Assembly: GCA_037176705.1 (NCBI GenBank)
Contig: CM073895.1
Span: forward strand, 5,232,551-5,296,550
Source of the DNA: Molossus alvarezi
Taxonomy: Eukaryota; Chordata; Mammalia; Chiroptera; Molossidae
Length of the DNA: 64,000 nt
Reading direction: 5' to 3'
Position 1 is the stretch's first letter. Every line of letters starts with the position of its first letter. The position numbers and the translations under genes are program-made. The notes beneath the pieces were generated by a model that had not been told where the DNA came from, did not search any database, and saw only the letters and a list, made by a program, of their open reading frames with translations. Shown here one piece after another: positions 24,150-35,505 of this stretch.

Positions 24150-24610
24150 TTAAATTTATCTTTATTGTTGAAAGTATTACAGATGTCCCCCATTTTTTGC
24201 CCATTGACCCCCTTCACCCCACTCCCGCCCCACCAGGCCTTCCCCACACTAGTGTCTGTGTCCATGGGTTATATGTACATGCATGTAAGGTCTTTGGTTA
24301 TTCTCTTCCGGCACCCCCACACACCCCCAAGATCCATCAGTCTGTGCCCTGTTTCCATGTCTCTGGATCTATTTGGTTCATCAGCTTATTTTGTTCATTA
24401 GATTCCACAAATAAGTGAGATCATGTGGTATTTGTCTTTCTCTGATCGGTTTATTTCGCTCAGCATAATACTCTCCAGGTCCCTCCATGCCGTCTCAAAG
24501 GGTAGGAGATCTCTCTTTCTTACAGCTGCGCAGTACTCCATTATGTACATGTACCACAGCTTTTCTATCCACTCATCTACTGATGGCACTTGAGTTGTTT
24601 CCAGATCTTA
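24150..24610 (-). mobile_element. LINE-1 3' end (ORF2 C-terminus plus 3' UTR), 5'-truncated
   Basis: On the minus strand, 24608 down to 24398 encodes the C-terminal end of L1 ORF2 without a frameshift (phrases VDEWIEKLWYMYIMEY, LESIMLSEINRSEKDKYHM, ISLICGI and stop). The 3' UTR runs to about 24150, where a T-rich stretch marks the A tail. Only the last ~460 bases are present. The intact short frame suggests a fairly young insertion. Confidence 0.92.
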
Positions 24611-24799
24611 AAGACCCACAGTGTTTTGTTTTTGTCTTAAAGTTACCCATTCATGTTGACTAGTATTTCTTAACTTGCACCAAAAGCAAGGACCCACAGC
24701 CGGGAAGTCACCAGAGGAGGGAAAACTGTCTGAAATGGAGATGAGGAAAAGCTTCATTTTTCTACCTCCCTGTGGGGCAGGACGGGACCTCTCTGCTCA

Positions 24800-24810
24800 A
24801 AACCTATTAG
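24800..24810. repeat. Target-site copy 1 of a SINE pair
   Basis: aaacctattag. A second exact copy lies at 25326-25336 and a near copy lacking one T (aaaccattag) at 25062-25071, so all three borders of the two SINEs carry the same target. Confidence 0.85.
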
Positions 24811-24811
24811 A

Positions 24812-25061
24812 GCCCTGGCTGGTTTTCTCCGTGGTTAGAGCGTCGGCCTGCGGTCCAGAGAGACCCGGGTTTGGTTCCCGCTAAGGGCACGTACCTCAGA
24901 TGCAGTTTGTCCCCAGCCCTGGTTGGACCATGCGGGTGGCAGCCACTTGATGTGTCCCTTTCACATCAATGTTTCTCTCTCTCTCTCTCTCTTCCTTTCT
25001 CTCCCTTCCACTCTGTCTGAACAAAAAATGGAAGGATGTCCTCAGATGAGGATTAAAAAAA
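24812..25061 (+). mobile_element. Ves-type SINE, first of a same-site pair
   Basis: Head gccctggctggttttctccg, B-box-like gggtttggttcccg, a CT-rich body, then gtctgaacaaaaaatggaag and gatgtcctcagatgagg with poly(A). Borders match the target copies at 24800 and 25062. Confidence 0.93.
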
Positions 25062-25071
25062 AAACCATTAG

Positions 25072-25318
25072 AGCCCTGGGCGGTTTGGCTTAGCAGTTAG
25101 AGTATAGGCCCATGGACCAGGGAGTCCCGGGTTCAATTCCTGCCAAGGGCACGTACCTCGGTTGCGGTTCTTCCCTGCCCTGGTTGGGGTCGTGCCAGAG
25201 GCAACCAGTCGATGTGCCTCTCTCACATCGATGTTTCTCTTTCTCTCTGTGTTCCTCCCTCCCTCCTGCTCTATCTGAAGATAGATGGAAAAATATCCTT
25301 GGGTGAGGATTAAAAAAA
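25072..25318 (+). mobile_element. Ves-type SINE, second of a same-site pair
   Basis: Head gccctgggcggtttggctta, B box gggttcaattcc, body cacatcgatgtttctc and tail aaaatatccttgggtgagga with poly(A). It follows the first copy after a ten-base target copy and ends at the third target copy (25326). Confidence 0.93.
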
Positions 25319-25339
25319 CTTTTTTAAACCTATTAGGTC

Positions 25340-27335
25340 ATGTGATAAGTAGTCAAACCTGAGTTTTACTTGGGTTCTAGGATTTTTAGGGAAAACAAGT
25401 CTCTCAAGCATTTGCTGTGATGTAATTAAAGACAGCATCAGTAAGCAACAGCAAGGAACACATGATGATGAATCGAGATGGTCATAGTGGTGGCTGTGTT
25501 ATAATTACTATTTGGAACCAAGACTCAGTCCCCACACATGATTTGTATAATTGCCTGCGTTGGAGAGACGTTAGGTCTTCCTCAACTATTTGCTAAGGGG
25601 TGATTCTTTTGAATATAGAACGATAAAAAGATCAATTGTTAGTCTTCCTTTAAAAAAAGAAACAAGAAGAATTATGCCTTCCGTTGTGAGATTGAGAAAC
25701 TGGATTTAAGCCTGGTTTATATCCAAGATATTCCCATGATGCTCTGCTCTCTGGGGAAGGGAGAGCCGCCCCCCGACTAGAGGTGACTGGAAGCTGGAGA
25801 ACGCAGAACCGGTCATCACCCCTCCGTCCCCTCCCTCACAGAAATCTCGTTTACCTCTGGCATAAAGATGATAATAATACACTTTGCCTAGTTCCACACG
25901 AGCATGTGCCGAGGAGACAGTGGCCTTGGGGGAGCGGAGCCCCGCCGTCTGCGCCAGCTCGCGGAGGCGCTCCGTGCGCGGGGCCTGGGAGGTGCAGGGA
26001 GAACGGGAGGGTGGCGTGGTGCGAAGCCAGGGCTGGGGCCGAGCAGAGAAGGGGTATGGAGAGGCCGGCCCGGAGGCAGACCTCGGCTGGGCCTGAGATC
26101 GGTGAGGCTTCACCAGGGAACAAAGACAATTCAGGAGCAGATCGGAGAGAGTCAGAGGTTTCGCTTGGGAAGTTGAACCCGACCCTTCAGACCAAGCCAA
26201 CGGCCCTCTTGACAAGAGAAGCTGGGAAGAGAGATGAGAAGGTGGGAAGGTCAGAGGAGGGGCCCCGAGGACAGGTGAAGATGAATGGGCCCCGAGAAGG
26301 GGAGGCGAGGAGAGGGCGGGCTGTGGAAAGGTCAGAGTCAGAAATGGAAACTGTCAGAGTCCCATCTCCTGACGGGAAGAGCCGCCGGGAGGGGGGAGGG
26401 CGGCAAAGTCCGGGAGAGGCAGCAGGTCCCTGACGGGTGGGCGAGGACGGAGGGGCGGGGCAGGCACTGACCCAGGGAGAGGGGGTGGCCCCGGAAGGGC
26501 AGCCCCCAGGAGAGAGAGAGGCCCAGGGCTCTGGGGGGACCACCAGGCCAGGACCAAGGAGCCCCAGCCCTTGCATTTCACAGCGACAGGCCACAGCCAG
26601 GACACCTTGTCACCGTCACCTGTCAGCAGAATCTGCATCGCTTGGCACCGTCTGCTCCGGAGACGTTTGCTGAGCCAGGTGCCAGCTCGGGAAGGTGACA
26701 GGAGAGGCCAGGCCTCGAATGTGGGTGCCAATCTCCAATATTAAAATCGCCGGAGCCCCGGTCCGCCTGGTCCTGGCGCGCTGCTCGGTAGCCGAACATA
26801 AGAAACCAAGAAATTAATTTCCTGTGAGGTGCCTCCACCCCGCAGTGACAGCTGCTGTATTGAAATCACAGGGAGGGGGGAGGGGCGGGGTGCCCGGTGC
26901 CTGCTGGCCTTCTGGATGTTTCCTGGAGGGAGGTTGGAAAGGTCTGTGCTGTCCGGAGCAGGGCAGGGGTGCCCAGCATCGCAGCCTGGCCCAGGGTCCA
27001 TCGCTTGCTGCCGAGGTCACTTTGACTTCCATGTGGCCGTGGTTTGTTGCAACATTTTGGGCACCAACTCAGCTCTGCTTCGTCTCACCCCACCCCCCGC
27101 CCCCGCGCCTCCAGGGAGGTTCTGCTAAGGACAAAGCAAGGTGTCTTCTCTGGGGTGACCACGTGACACCGGAGTCACTTCAAACCTTTGGTTTTACAGA
27201 AGCAGCTGTCAGATGGGGAGGTGTTCCCCTCCAAAGTCCCAGTGGACTGACCTTGCTGGTTCAGGTTCACGGCCCTGGAGTTTTGAGGGTGGAGGGGGCG
27301 GACATGGTCGGTCTGTGAATTCTTAGTGACTGAGT
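25340..27335. other. Intron with AT-rich left part and GC-rich right part
   Basis: The left part (25340-25900) is AT-rich and non-repetitive (ggctgtgttataattactat). A small island at 26740-26830 (aatctccaatattaaaatcg and aagaaattaatttcctgtga) may be conserved. 25900-26600 is G-rich. Nothing else is recognised. Confidence 0.45.
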
Positions 27336-27339
27336 GGCC

Positions 27340-27790
27340 GCTGCTTGCTGGGGACTGTGTTGGGGGCACGCCATCATTTTCTCACTTGAGCCCCACAACG
27401 ATTCAGTCGGGTCAGCGTGCAGCTTCTCATGTTGCCGGTGAGGGACGGGGCTGCGAGGGGTTAGGTGACTTGCCCAGGGTCACACAGCATTTAAAGTGGC
27501 CCAGGTGCCCTGGCCGGTTTGGCTCAGCAGTTAGAGCGTTGGCCCGCGGTCCTGAGAGACCCGGGTTTGGTTCCCGCTAAGGGCACGTACCTCGGTTGCA
27601 GTTTGTCCCCGGCCCTGGTGGGTCGTGCGGGTGGCAGCCACTCGATGTGTTCCTTTCACGTCGATGTTTCTCTCTCTCTCTGTTCCTCTCTCTCCCTCCC
27701 ACTCTACCTGAACAAAATAAATAAATAAATAAATAAAGTGGCCCAGGTGGGGCTTGAGCCAAGGTCCGAGTTCACATTCTTTCCAGTCTG
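27340..27790 (-). mobile_element. MIR interrupted by a Ves SINE
   Basis: The reverse MIR core (ttaggtgacttgcccagggt, cacacagcattt) runs up to 27507. The continuation (ggcttgagccaaggtccgag) resumes after 27749. The two halves join in consensus order when the SINE and one duplicate are removed. Confidence 0.85.
27507..27733 (+). mobile_element. Ves-type SINE with perfect 16-base target duplication
   Basis: Head gccctggccggtttggctca, B-box-like gggtttggttcccg, CT-rich body and a tail of taaa repeats. The 16-base target site taaagtggcccaggtg is repeated exactly at 27492-27507 and 27734-27749. The perfect duplication points to a young insertion. Confidence 0.97.
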
Positions 27791-28229
27791 GCTGCGGGCA
27801 AGGGAACAGATTGGCACGCTTTTCCTATCTTATCTTCAGGCCAAAATTAGTGCCCGCCACCGAAGACAGCTGACTTCATTATAACCCATCTTTTGTGCCT
27901 TCATTTAACAAATAGCCAACAAAATATCGTGGGGTGTTAAGCAGTGGTAACTTCCTCGCTTACCGGTGAGAGTGTTTCCCTTCGAGCTCTGTCCTGCCCA
28001 GGATGAGCCTTTTCCTGTGACATCTCAAGATATGGAGGTGGTCCTGGCATTGCCAGAGCGAACCTCAAGTTCGAGGTGGAGGCTCAGTCCATGTTCATGT
28101 GTCCCTGACTGGTTTGCTTGCTCAGTACCAAGCCCAGCTGTGGGCCAGGCACCAGGCTGGACCCTGGGCAAGCAGATGGGCACACAGAGGCCATCGCGGA
28201 AGGTGGCCCTCGGCTGCCCCTCGTTTTCT

Positions 28230-28590
28230 TCTCTTCACGGCTCTCTCCTGAGTGTTCCCCAGTGGCCCGAGGCGGCCCTAACTCCCCCTTCACCCCTCCC
28301 TGTGCCCAAGCCCCGCTGCCCCAGGTCTGCCCATGGCTGGGTTCTTCCACTTCAGACTCAGCTCCAGTCACCTCCTCTGATGCCTTTCCTGAGCTCCCTG
28401 GCTAATTCCTCACCACCCCACCCACCAGCACCCAGTCTTTCTACGCTCATAGCACCTGGCACTCCCCAAAATCACCTGCTTTCTTCAAGTATCTCTTTCT
28501 TCAAGTATCTTTTCCACATAGTCTCTGAGCCAGCCCCTGGCACAGCATGGCTCTTGACAGGTTATCTGTTGAATGAATTAATGAATGAGT
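28230..28590 (+). mobile_element. L2 3' end
   Basis: Follows the L2 3' region: cagtcacctcctctgatgcc, tttcctgagctccctggct, tcatagcacctggcac, then cccctggcacagcatgg and ttatctgttgaatgaatt. The terminal gaatgaat leads straight into the tandem repeat that follows. Confidence 0.75.
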
Positions 28591-29425
28591 GAGGGAGTGA
28601 ATGAATAAATGAATGAGTGAATGAATGAATGAGGGGAATGAATGCATTAATGAGTGGAATGGATGACTGAATGAGTGAGTGTGTGAGTGAACACATGAAT
28701 GAGTGAATGAATGAATGAGGGACCGAACAAAGTAATGAGTGAATGAATGGATGAATTATTGAATGGATGAGCAAATGTATGAATGAGTGAGTGAATGAGG
28801 GAACAAATGAATGAGGGAATGAACAAAGTGCTGAGTGAGTGAATGGATGAATTGTGAATGGATGAGCACATGGATGAATGAGCGGGTGAGTGAGGGAACG
28901 AATGAATGAATGAGGGAATGAATGAATGAGGGAATGAATGAATGAGGGAATGAACACAGTAATGAGTGAGCGAATGGATGAATTGTGAATGGATGAGCAC
29001 ATGGATGGATGAGCGGGTGAGTGAGGGAATGAATGAATGAATGAGGGAATGAATGAATGAATGGGGGAATGAATGAATGAATGGGGGAATGAATGAATGA
29101 GGGAGTGAACACAGTCATGAGTGCATGGATGGATGAGCGGGTGAGGGAATGAATGAATGGGGGAATGAATGAATGAGGGAATGAACACAGTCATGAGCGC
29201 ATGGGTGGATGAATGGATGAGCACATGGATGGATGAGCGGGTGAGTGAGGGAATGAATGAATGGGGGAATGAATGAATGAGGGAGTGAACACAGTCATGA
29301 GCGCATGGATGGATGAGCGGGTGAGTGAGGGAATGAATGAATGGGGGAATGAATGAATGAGGGAGTGAACACAGTCATGAGCGCATGGATGGATGAATGG
29401 ATGAGCACATGGATGAATGAGCGGG
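28566..29425. repeat. (GAAT)n-derived repeat with higher-order units
   Basis: About 860 bases of gaat, gagt and ggat units. From about 29080 on, a longer unit recurs: gaatgaatgggggaatgaat, gagggagtgaacacagtcat, gagcgcatggatggatgagc, gggtgagtgag, roughly 60-110 bases each. It begins at the L2 3' terminus, so it probably expanded from that tail. Reverse frames rich in Ile-His-Ser are artefacts. Confidence 0.95.
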
Positions 29426-29759
29426 TGAGTGAATACCCCGTGACTGGAGAACTGCAGCACTCCCCACTCTGTACAGAAGAAACTGAGAATCCAGCCTCTG
29501 AGAGGCTGAGAATCCTGCCAAGAGCACCCAGCTGGCGAGTGGGTGAGCCGGGACCCCTTCTCTCAAGTTCACTGACTAGAAAGCCTTGTGTGCTTGGGCT
29601 GCACACACGGGCATCTTTCCTCCCAGGCAGCGAGGGAGGCGCAAAGGGACAGCTAAGACAGGCACCGCTCCCGGGACCCGCAGTCAGAAGAGGTGCCTTT
29701 TCCGCGTTTGCCTTTAGCTGCTCCCTCCCCACCGCCTTCTCCTACCTGCGCCTGTCAGG

Positions 29760-29960
29760 ATTGATTGCCAGCCCGCGTGGCTAACTTCCCTTCACAGCTC
29801 CATAGCAACAGCGGTTCGCAAATGCCAGCAAGTGTTTCTCTAAAGGGACTCTGTCCCTTACACAAAGTAGAACATTTTGAGCAAAATTTAAACACGGTTT
29901 TTGAACGGCGCGGTTCTGATTTCTTCACACTTCCAAATGCTCTCTTTGCAAACATGGGTG
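29760..29960. promoter_or_regulatory. Possible conserved noncoding element with X-box-like site
   Basis: Non-repetitive, AT-richer (gagcaaaatttaaacacggt). It contains ctccatagcaacag near 29800, an RFX X-box-like half. No repeat signature. Confidence 0.35.
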
Positions 29961-30086
29961 TCCCAGTTACCCTGGGCTGGTGCCAAGGGCTCGGCCCCAC
30001 GTCTGTCTCCTCAGCTTCGTGGCAGCTGTGGTACAACCTACAAACAAACAAGGAGAGAGAGCTGTGGGCCTCACAACTGAGGGGCA

Positions 30087-30190
30087 TGCGTGCGCGTGTG
30101 TGCGCGTGTGCGTGTGTGCACGCATGTGCTTTGTGTGTGCATGTGTGCAGTCGTGTGCTTGTGCATGCGTGCATGTGTGTGAGAGCACAC
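30087..30190. repeat. Alternating TG/CG microsatellite
   Basis: Imperfect (TG/CG)n with gtgcatg units; similar in type to the tract at 63277 but deep in the intron. Confidence 0.9.
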
Positions 30191-30485
30191 ACACCACTCA
30201 GAGATGATGGCCATGTCTCATCGATTGGCAGTGGCCACCCAGAACGCTGAGATTTGGGGGACCCCCTCTGAGCTTAGAGGGAAATGGAGCCGTCCACCAC
30301 GGCTGCATACGAAGTTCCAAGGGCCAAGGCAGAGAGTGGGATTTGTGTGAGTGGTGAGAGTGAATTATTCTGGTCTGCCCCCACTCCCACAGGTGAAATC
30401 AGGTTAAAATGCGGAGTCCGGTCAGCTCAGTGCAGAAATACCCAGAAAGGGCCTTGCGGCTTCACGCCCTCTGCCTCGGCAGTGG

Positions 30486-30655
30486 GGGGGGAGGGGGGCG
30501 CGGGGTGGATGGCGAGTAGGGGGGGTGCGGAGTGGATGGCGAGTAGGGGGGGTGCGGGGTGGATGGCGAGTAGGGGGGGTGCGGGGTGGATGGCGAGTAG
30601 GGAGGGGGTGCGGGGTGGACGGTGAGTAGGGAGGGGGTGCGGGGTGGATGGCAGG
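30486..30655. repeat. G-rich minisatellite, about 27-base unit
   Basis: About six copies of a unit with gtaggggggg, tgcggggtggatggcga. Each copy has several G-runs on the + strand, so G-quadruplex formation in DNA or pre-mRNA is plausible. Confidence 0.9.
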
Positions 30656-31838
30656 TAGAGCAGCCAGCAGCTGGCTGACAAGCTGCCCTCCTCCGAAGGC
30701 ACAGCCCTTCCCGCCGCGCATGGGGCTCCCCCTGAGCGTGTGGCCCCTCAGGGCTGCACACCCCACCTTCCGTGCACGGGGCTCCCCCTGAGTGCTGTGG
30801 CCCCTCGGGGCCGCACGCCCCACCTGCCACTGCCCAAGGACAGACGTGGCCCGCCCACGCTTGTCAGCCACCTACTGGGGAATGAATTCCCTTCTCACGT
30901 GGACTCTGCTCCCAGAGCCTGGGTCCGGAGGAGGGACGCAGACCTGAGCCCAGAGATCGGAGGAAAGAAGCAGGATGGGCCATGGGCAAGGGGGCCGAGG
31001 GCTGCTTTGGGAGTCCAGCTGCTTTGGGGCGACGTGGCATCGGAGCTGGGCCTGGACAAGTGGGCAGAACAGGGACGTGCCGAGAGAGTGCAGGAATCCC
31101 CAGCCTTGGGGACACCGTGGGCAGGTGGTGGGCAGAGCCGCTGAGTGGTCCTGAGGACTGAGCCAGGGGTGCGAGGAGGGAACGTGGGGGGCATGGGCGG
31201 AAGGCGGATCTGGCCGGTGTGGAGGCCTTGGTATCGGGAGTGGGTGCACGCGTGGGAAAGGAGGGCCTGTGGAAGGTCAGCCGTGGACGGCGCCCTCAGA
31301 GCTGGGGCTTGGGAGATGGCTGTCAGTCAGACGGGCGGCTGGCCAAGGCAGGAAGACCCGTCAGACGGCCGGAGCCAGGTTGCATGGGTCAGGCAGTGAG
31401 GACCAGACTGGGCAGTGGCCTTGGGTCAGAGAGAACAGCCTTCCCCTTTGTATGTCTCTGCCCTCCTTCTCGGCTCCGGCATCAGCAAGGCCTTGGCCTT
31501 GAGCACCTTGGGAGCCAGGGTGGCCCCGTCGCTCTCTCCCAGCTCTGCGGCTCAGCTCTGCCCCCAGCAGCTCAGAGGTGCCCAGAGGAAGCTTCAGGAG
31601 ACCTAGGTCTCCCCATCACACCATCTGAAGAGGGCCGGGGTCCCCATGGGCGTCAGAGTTGGTGAGCTCGCCCTCATCCGCTGTTGGTAAGGGGCCGGAG
31701 TCCCCCAGCCCGGCCTCGGGGCTCCAGCCAGGGGTCTCAGCATGCGAAGCAGGGATCAGCTCCCGGCCAGTGCTGGTGTTCAGGATGCTGAGTCCTGCTA
31801 GTTTGGGGACAGTTCAGGGTGGCCTGCAAGGCACAGGC
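30655..31838. other. GC-rich intron without recognised features
   Basis: No repeat family or gene recognised; long open frames come from composition. A degenerate local duplication (ggggctccccctgagtg-type phrases near 30723 and 30780) is visible. Confidence 0.5.
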
Positions 31839-31961
31839 TCCGGGGCAGCAGCTCCGCAGAGGGGTGGCCCCCGATTTGCTCCGGGGCAGCAGCTCCGCAG
31901 AGGGGTGGCCCCCGATTTGCTCCGGGGCAGCAGCTCCGCAGAGGGGTGGCCCCCGATTTGC
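31839..31961. repeat. Perfect 41-base tandem triplication
   Basis: Three identical adjacent copies of a 41-base unit beginning tccggggcagcagctccgca. The absence of any difference suggests a recent or homogenised array. Confidence 0.97.
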
Positions 31962-32799
31962 TCTGTCCTTAGGGCAGAAGTTTCTGTGGGCACCGAGGAG
32001 GCTCACAGGTGACCAGCAGCTCCAGAGCCACTGGAGAGAGGAGGGAGATAAAGAGGGATTTAAAACGAAAATAACAAAAAGAAAAACTGTCACTTCTAAT
32101 CCCATCCTGCCCCGGCCGTGGCTCTGCTACCCCCCAGTCTCCCTTTGAAGACGTCAACTGTTGAGTGCCACACTGACTTCTGCGACTACACTTTATCTTG
32201 TCCTGCCAAGGTATTAAAGCGGAACTGGGGAGCACATTAAAAAAACATACAGCCCAATTTAATCATGATTCCCTCCAAAACAATTGCCGGGATCTCGCCG
32301 TCACAGTTGCCAGAGCATAAAAATCCTGCAGCTGCCCGATGGGCTGGCGGTTCGTCCGCTGCCTCCTCCTCTGGCCCGCTGTTCCTCTGTCAGGGGACAG
32401 CTCTGGGAGTTAGCCGAGGGCCCCGATGCTCCTGCAGAGCAGAGGGAGGGTGGCCCAGGTCCCAGCCTCCCAGACTCCCCTGCTCTGAGCACCTCCCACT
32501 CCATCCCCAGCAGCGGGAAGATGTGGGCAGAAATCGTGAGCTCTGCGGGCTAAGGCGGGGCCCGTCCCAGCCCCTGAGGACCCCACAGCCTAGTCACGGT
32601 CAAGGGTATAAAGGAGGACACCGGCCGGGAGGCCAGCCTCATTGTGATGCCATGTTGGGGGAACAGCAACCAGCCCTGCCCTTCTGCACATGTGCTTCAG
32701 GGTGGTTCTGAACCCCAGGAAGGGGGCACAGCTCGGCAGCCGGGAGGGGGTAGGGTGGGGGTGGGGGGAGCTCCCTGTCCTCACCCTCTGCTTGTCCAC

Positions 32800-32870
32800 T
32801 AGGGACACTAGACAAGTCACAGCCTTTCTTGGCTCAGTTTTCCCAACTGGAAACTGATGGAAAACTTGGC
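32800..32870 (+). mobile_element. MIR-like fragment
   Basis: Contains agacaagtcacagcctttct, tggctcagttttcccaactg and gaaactgatgg, a forward MIR core. Confidence 0.55.
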
Positions 32871-33324
32871 CTGGATGGCCCCCAAGTTTCTTCCTTCCCC
32901 TCAGCCTCTGTCCCAAGAGGAAACCACAGCGGCGGGGGTGGCCCGTGATGGGAGGGGTCCTGGAGGAGCCTCCATGCACAGGCGAAAACATGTAAAGCGT
33001 GCATGAGAGGGGAGCCCTGGACTCCTCGGGGACCTGGGGCCTGGCCGACGTCTGTGTGGCCTGGCTGCAGACTAGCAGGGACCCCAGTGGCTCGGCAGAA
33101 CCCCTCCCATGGCTCGGGGGCCCTTCGGGCCGCACACTGCGTCCCCGGCACCGGCAAAGCCCAGTCGGGCTCCTTAGAGGATCTCACCTCCCACATGAGC
33201 GCCGTCGGGTCCCTGTGGTTTTGTCCCACATACAGGTTCTGTAAGATCTCAGGGAACTGGGTTGGGGGAGTCCGTCAGGACAGTAATGGCCGTTTGGAAG
33301 ATGCAGCACGTGTCCGTGCAAAGG

Positions 33325-33420
33325 CCCTGCCTCACTGACTCTTCTCAACAAGCCCGTCTGTTCACTTCACAGCTGAGAAGACGGAGGTGCAGGGGGACCG
33401 CCCCAAGGCCGCAGCTGGGA
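33325..33420 (-). mobile_element. MIR-like fragment
   Basis: Reverse MIR pattern ttcacagctgagaagacgga followed by ccgcagctgggac. Confidence 0.45.
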
Positions 33421-33707
33421 CCCCGCGGGCCCAGGCTCCGAGCCAGGCTGCAGTCCCCAGAGCACCGCCCCGGCCACCCTGCCTCCCCGGCCCCTTTAGT
33501 GTCAGGCAGACCCGGGTTCGGAGGCGGGGCTTTCGTGGGCTGCTGCATTCTTTTCTCTCCACGGTCCCGTGCGTGAAGTAGGGACAACCGCTCCGGCCGC
33601 GTGGGGTGGAGAGTCAGCGAGCTAAGTCCCGGGGAGCACTTAGCACTCAGTACTGGAGCACACAGGTGCGGAAGGGATGGTAGGGCTCCGGCACCGGCAT
33701 GGCTGTG

Positions 33708-33721
33708 GTTGTCATGGTAAC
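33708..33721. promoter_or_regulatory. RFX X-box-like palindrome
   Basis: gttgtcatggtaac, matching the RFX X-box pattern (GTTNCCATGGNAAC) with one change. Function not tested. Confidence 0.4.
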
Positions 33722-33759
33722 CAGACAGCCTGAATCGTAGGGTGGAGCGATGGTGGCTT

Positions 33760-34160
33760 AGCGGGAGGAGCACCTATGATCTGTTTATGAGTTAGGGCCC
33801 CTGACTGATGCCATAGAAAATGCACCTTGAACTGACTTGAGGATAAGAGGACACTGGTGGTTCAAGTGAACGGAAAAGTCTCAAGTCGGGCTGGCTTCAG
33901 GTGTGACTGGATCCAGGAGCTCAGTTACTAGCAAAGGCTTAGTGTCTGACTCCCTGGGTCCTTCCTTTTCTGGTTGGCTTCCAGGAGCACTAGGCTTCAT
34001 CACCCCAGTGATCGGCTCTGATTGCCACTCATGGCCAATCACCATGGCCCAGAGAATGCAGCGCTCCGATTGGCCAGCCTGAGTCACATGCTCCACCCCT
34101 GGACTGAGGCAGGGAGAGGTGGTTTGTTCCCTAAAGAACACCTGGATACTCTTATCACGA
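33760..34160. mobile_element. Unassigned old interspersed repeat
   Basis: Phrases such as tgattgccactcatgg, ggccaatcacc, cgattggccagcctgagtca and atgctccacccctggactga belong to a widespread mammalian repeat type. I cannot name the family. It carries several CCAAT-box cores on both strands. Confidence 0.45.
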
Positions 34161-35240
34161 AAACACCGAATGCACTAGAATCGTGTCCGCTCGGTCAGAG
34201 AGGACTCACGTGGCCCATGGGGATGGTGGCACATGCCCAGCTTCCTCCAGAGCTCCTGTGAGGAGCAGCTGGACAGGAAAAGCTCCAGAGCACATCAATC
34301 ACTCTAGAGAAGCCTGGGCGACTCTCTGGTTGTCATCTGATGGGGTTGACTCGCCGCCTAATCGGGCATAGTTCTGAGTGGGCACGGCAGCCCCAGGAGG
34401 AAGACAGACCCGTGTCCTTGGAGAGGGAGGGGGACAGCGGGGAGCAGCTTCCATCCTTCCAGGAGGACACGGCCAAGTCTGAGCCACCGGCAGGGCCTCT
34501 GAGGGTCGTGAGAAAGGGGTCCTGGCCCGAGTGAGCAGGGAGCTGTGTGGCGTGTGGGTCTGGCTCCCAGGAGGGACAAGGGGGGCTGAGGAGTGGACTG
34601 CCACCTTCTGAGAGCTGCTCACCTGGCGTCCATGCCCCCGGCCCTGGCCGCACCCCCTCAGTCCCTGCCGGGCCAGGGCTCCTTCCCTGGAGTTCTGCGT
34701 CCCAGGGCTAGGTCCAGGGCTGGAGGAAGTCATGTTTGCAGTGACTTCTAATAAAGAAAAAGTGAGTTCACAGTGAGAGCAGGAGGCACCAGCAACCTCA
34801 TTCACACTCAGGCTCCGCCATTGCGGGGGGGTGCACAGCTTGGCAAACAGGAAACGAGGAACAGACACGAACGCCCAGTTGACACTCCCAGCCCGGGGTC
34901 CCACCCTGGTGGGGGCACCGAGCATCATGGCGCCCCTGGATCTGGGTCCCAGAGAGGTGACCCCCAGCACCCTGCCTTCCTTCCATATCTCCACAGGGGC
35001 CAGCAGCCCAGGAACTCGTGTCATCGGATTTTTAAAATCTATTTCTCTATCTCAGCCCGTCTCCCTTGGGATGAGGAGTCTCCTCCATTAACTGCCCCGC
35101 TGTGCAGGGTTTGTGCTAAAATTACCTCCCTGAACTCCAAGGGGGACCTTTACTCTTAGCCTTCGGGGATCCGGAGAAAAAAGCAGGTTCACCTTCTTTT
35201 CCCCTTTCTGACCTAAAAGGTTTGAACCGCATCTCCTCTT
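34160..35240. other. Intron without recognised features
   Basis: GC-rich to 34990; 35020-35215 is AT-richer and could be constrained. No repeat family recognised. Confidence 0.45.
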
Positions 35241-35249
35241 GGCCATGTC

Positions 35250-35505
35250 TTTTTTTTTTAATCTTCACCCGATGACATTTTTGCATTTATCTTCAGATAG
35301 AGCGAGAGAGAGAGAGGAGAGAGGGAGAAAGAGAGAGAGAAACATCGATGTGAGAGAGACACATCAAGTGGCTGCCACCCACACGACCCCAACCGGGGCC
35401 GGGGACAAACTGCAACCGAGGTACGTGCCCTGAGCGGAAACCGAACCCGGGTCTCTCTGGTCCGTGAGCGGACACTCTAACCGCTGAGCCAAACCAGCCT
35501 GGGCG
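35250..35505 (-). mobile_element. Ves-type SINE, minus strand
   Basis: Reverse orientation: T-run, aatcttcacccgatgac, GA-rich body, aaacatcgatgtgagaga, gaacccgggtctc (B box) and ctctaaccgctgagccaaac (A box). Flanks ggccatgtct (35241) and ggctatgtct (35505) are a target duplication with one mismatch. Confidence 0.95.

Noticed and set aside
24398..24589. Independent minus-strand gene
   Set aside because: The frame is the C-terminus of L1 ORF2 within a truncated insertion.
28562..29460. Reverse-strand Ile-His-Ser-rich frames
   Set aside because: Translation of a GAAT-type array.
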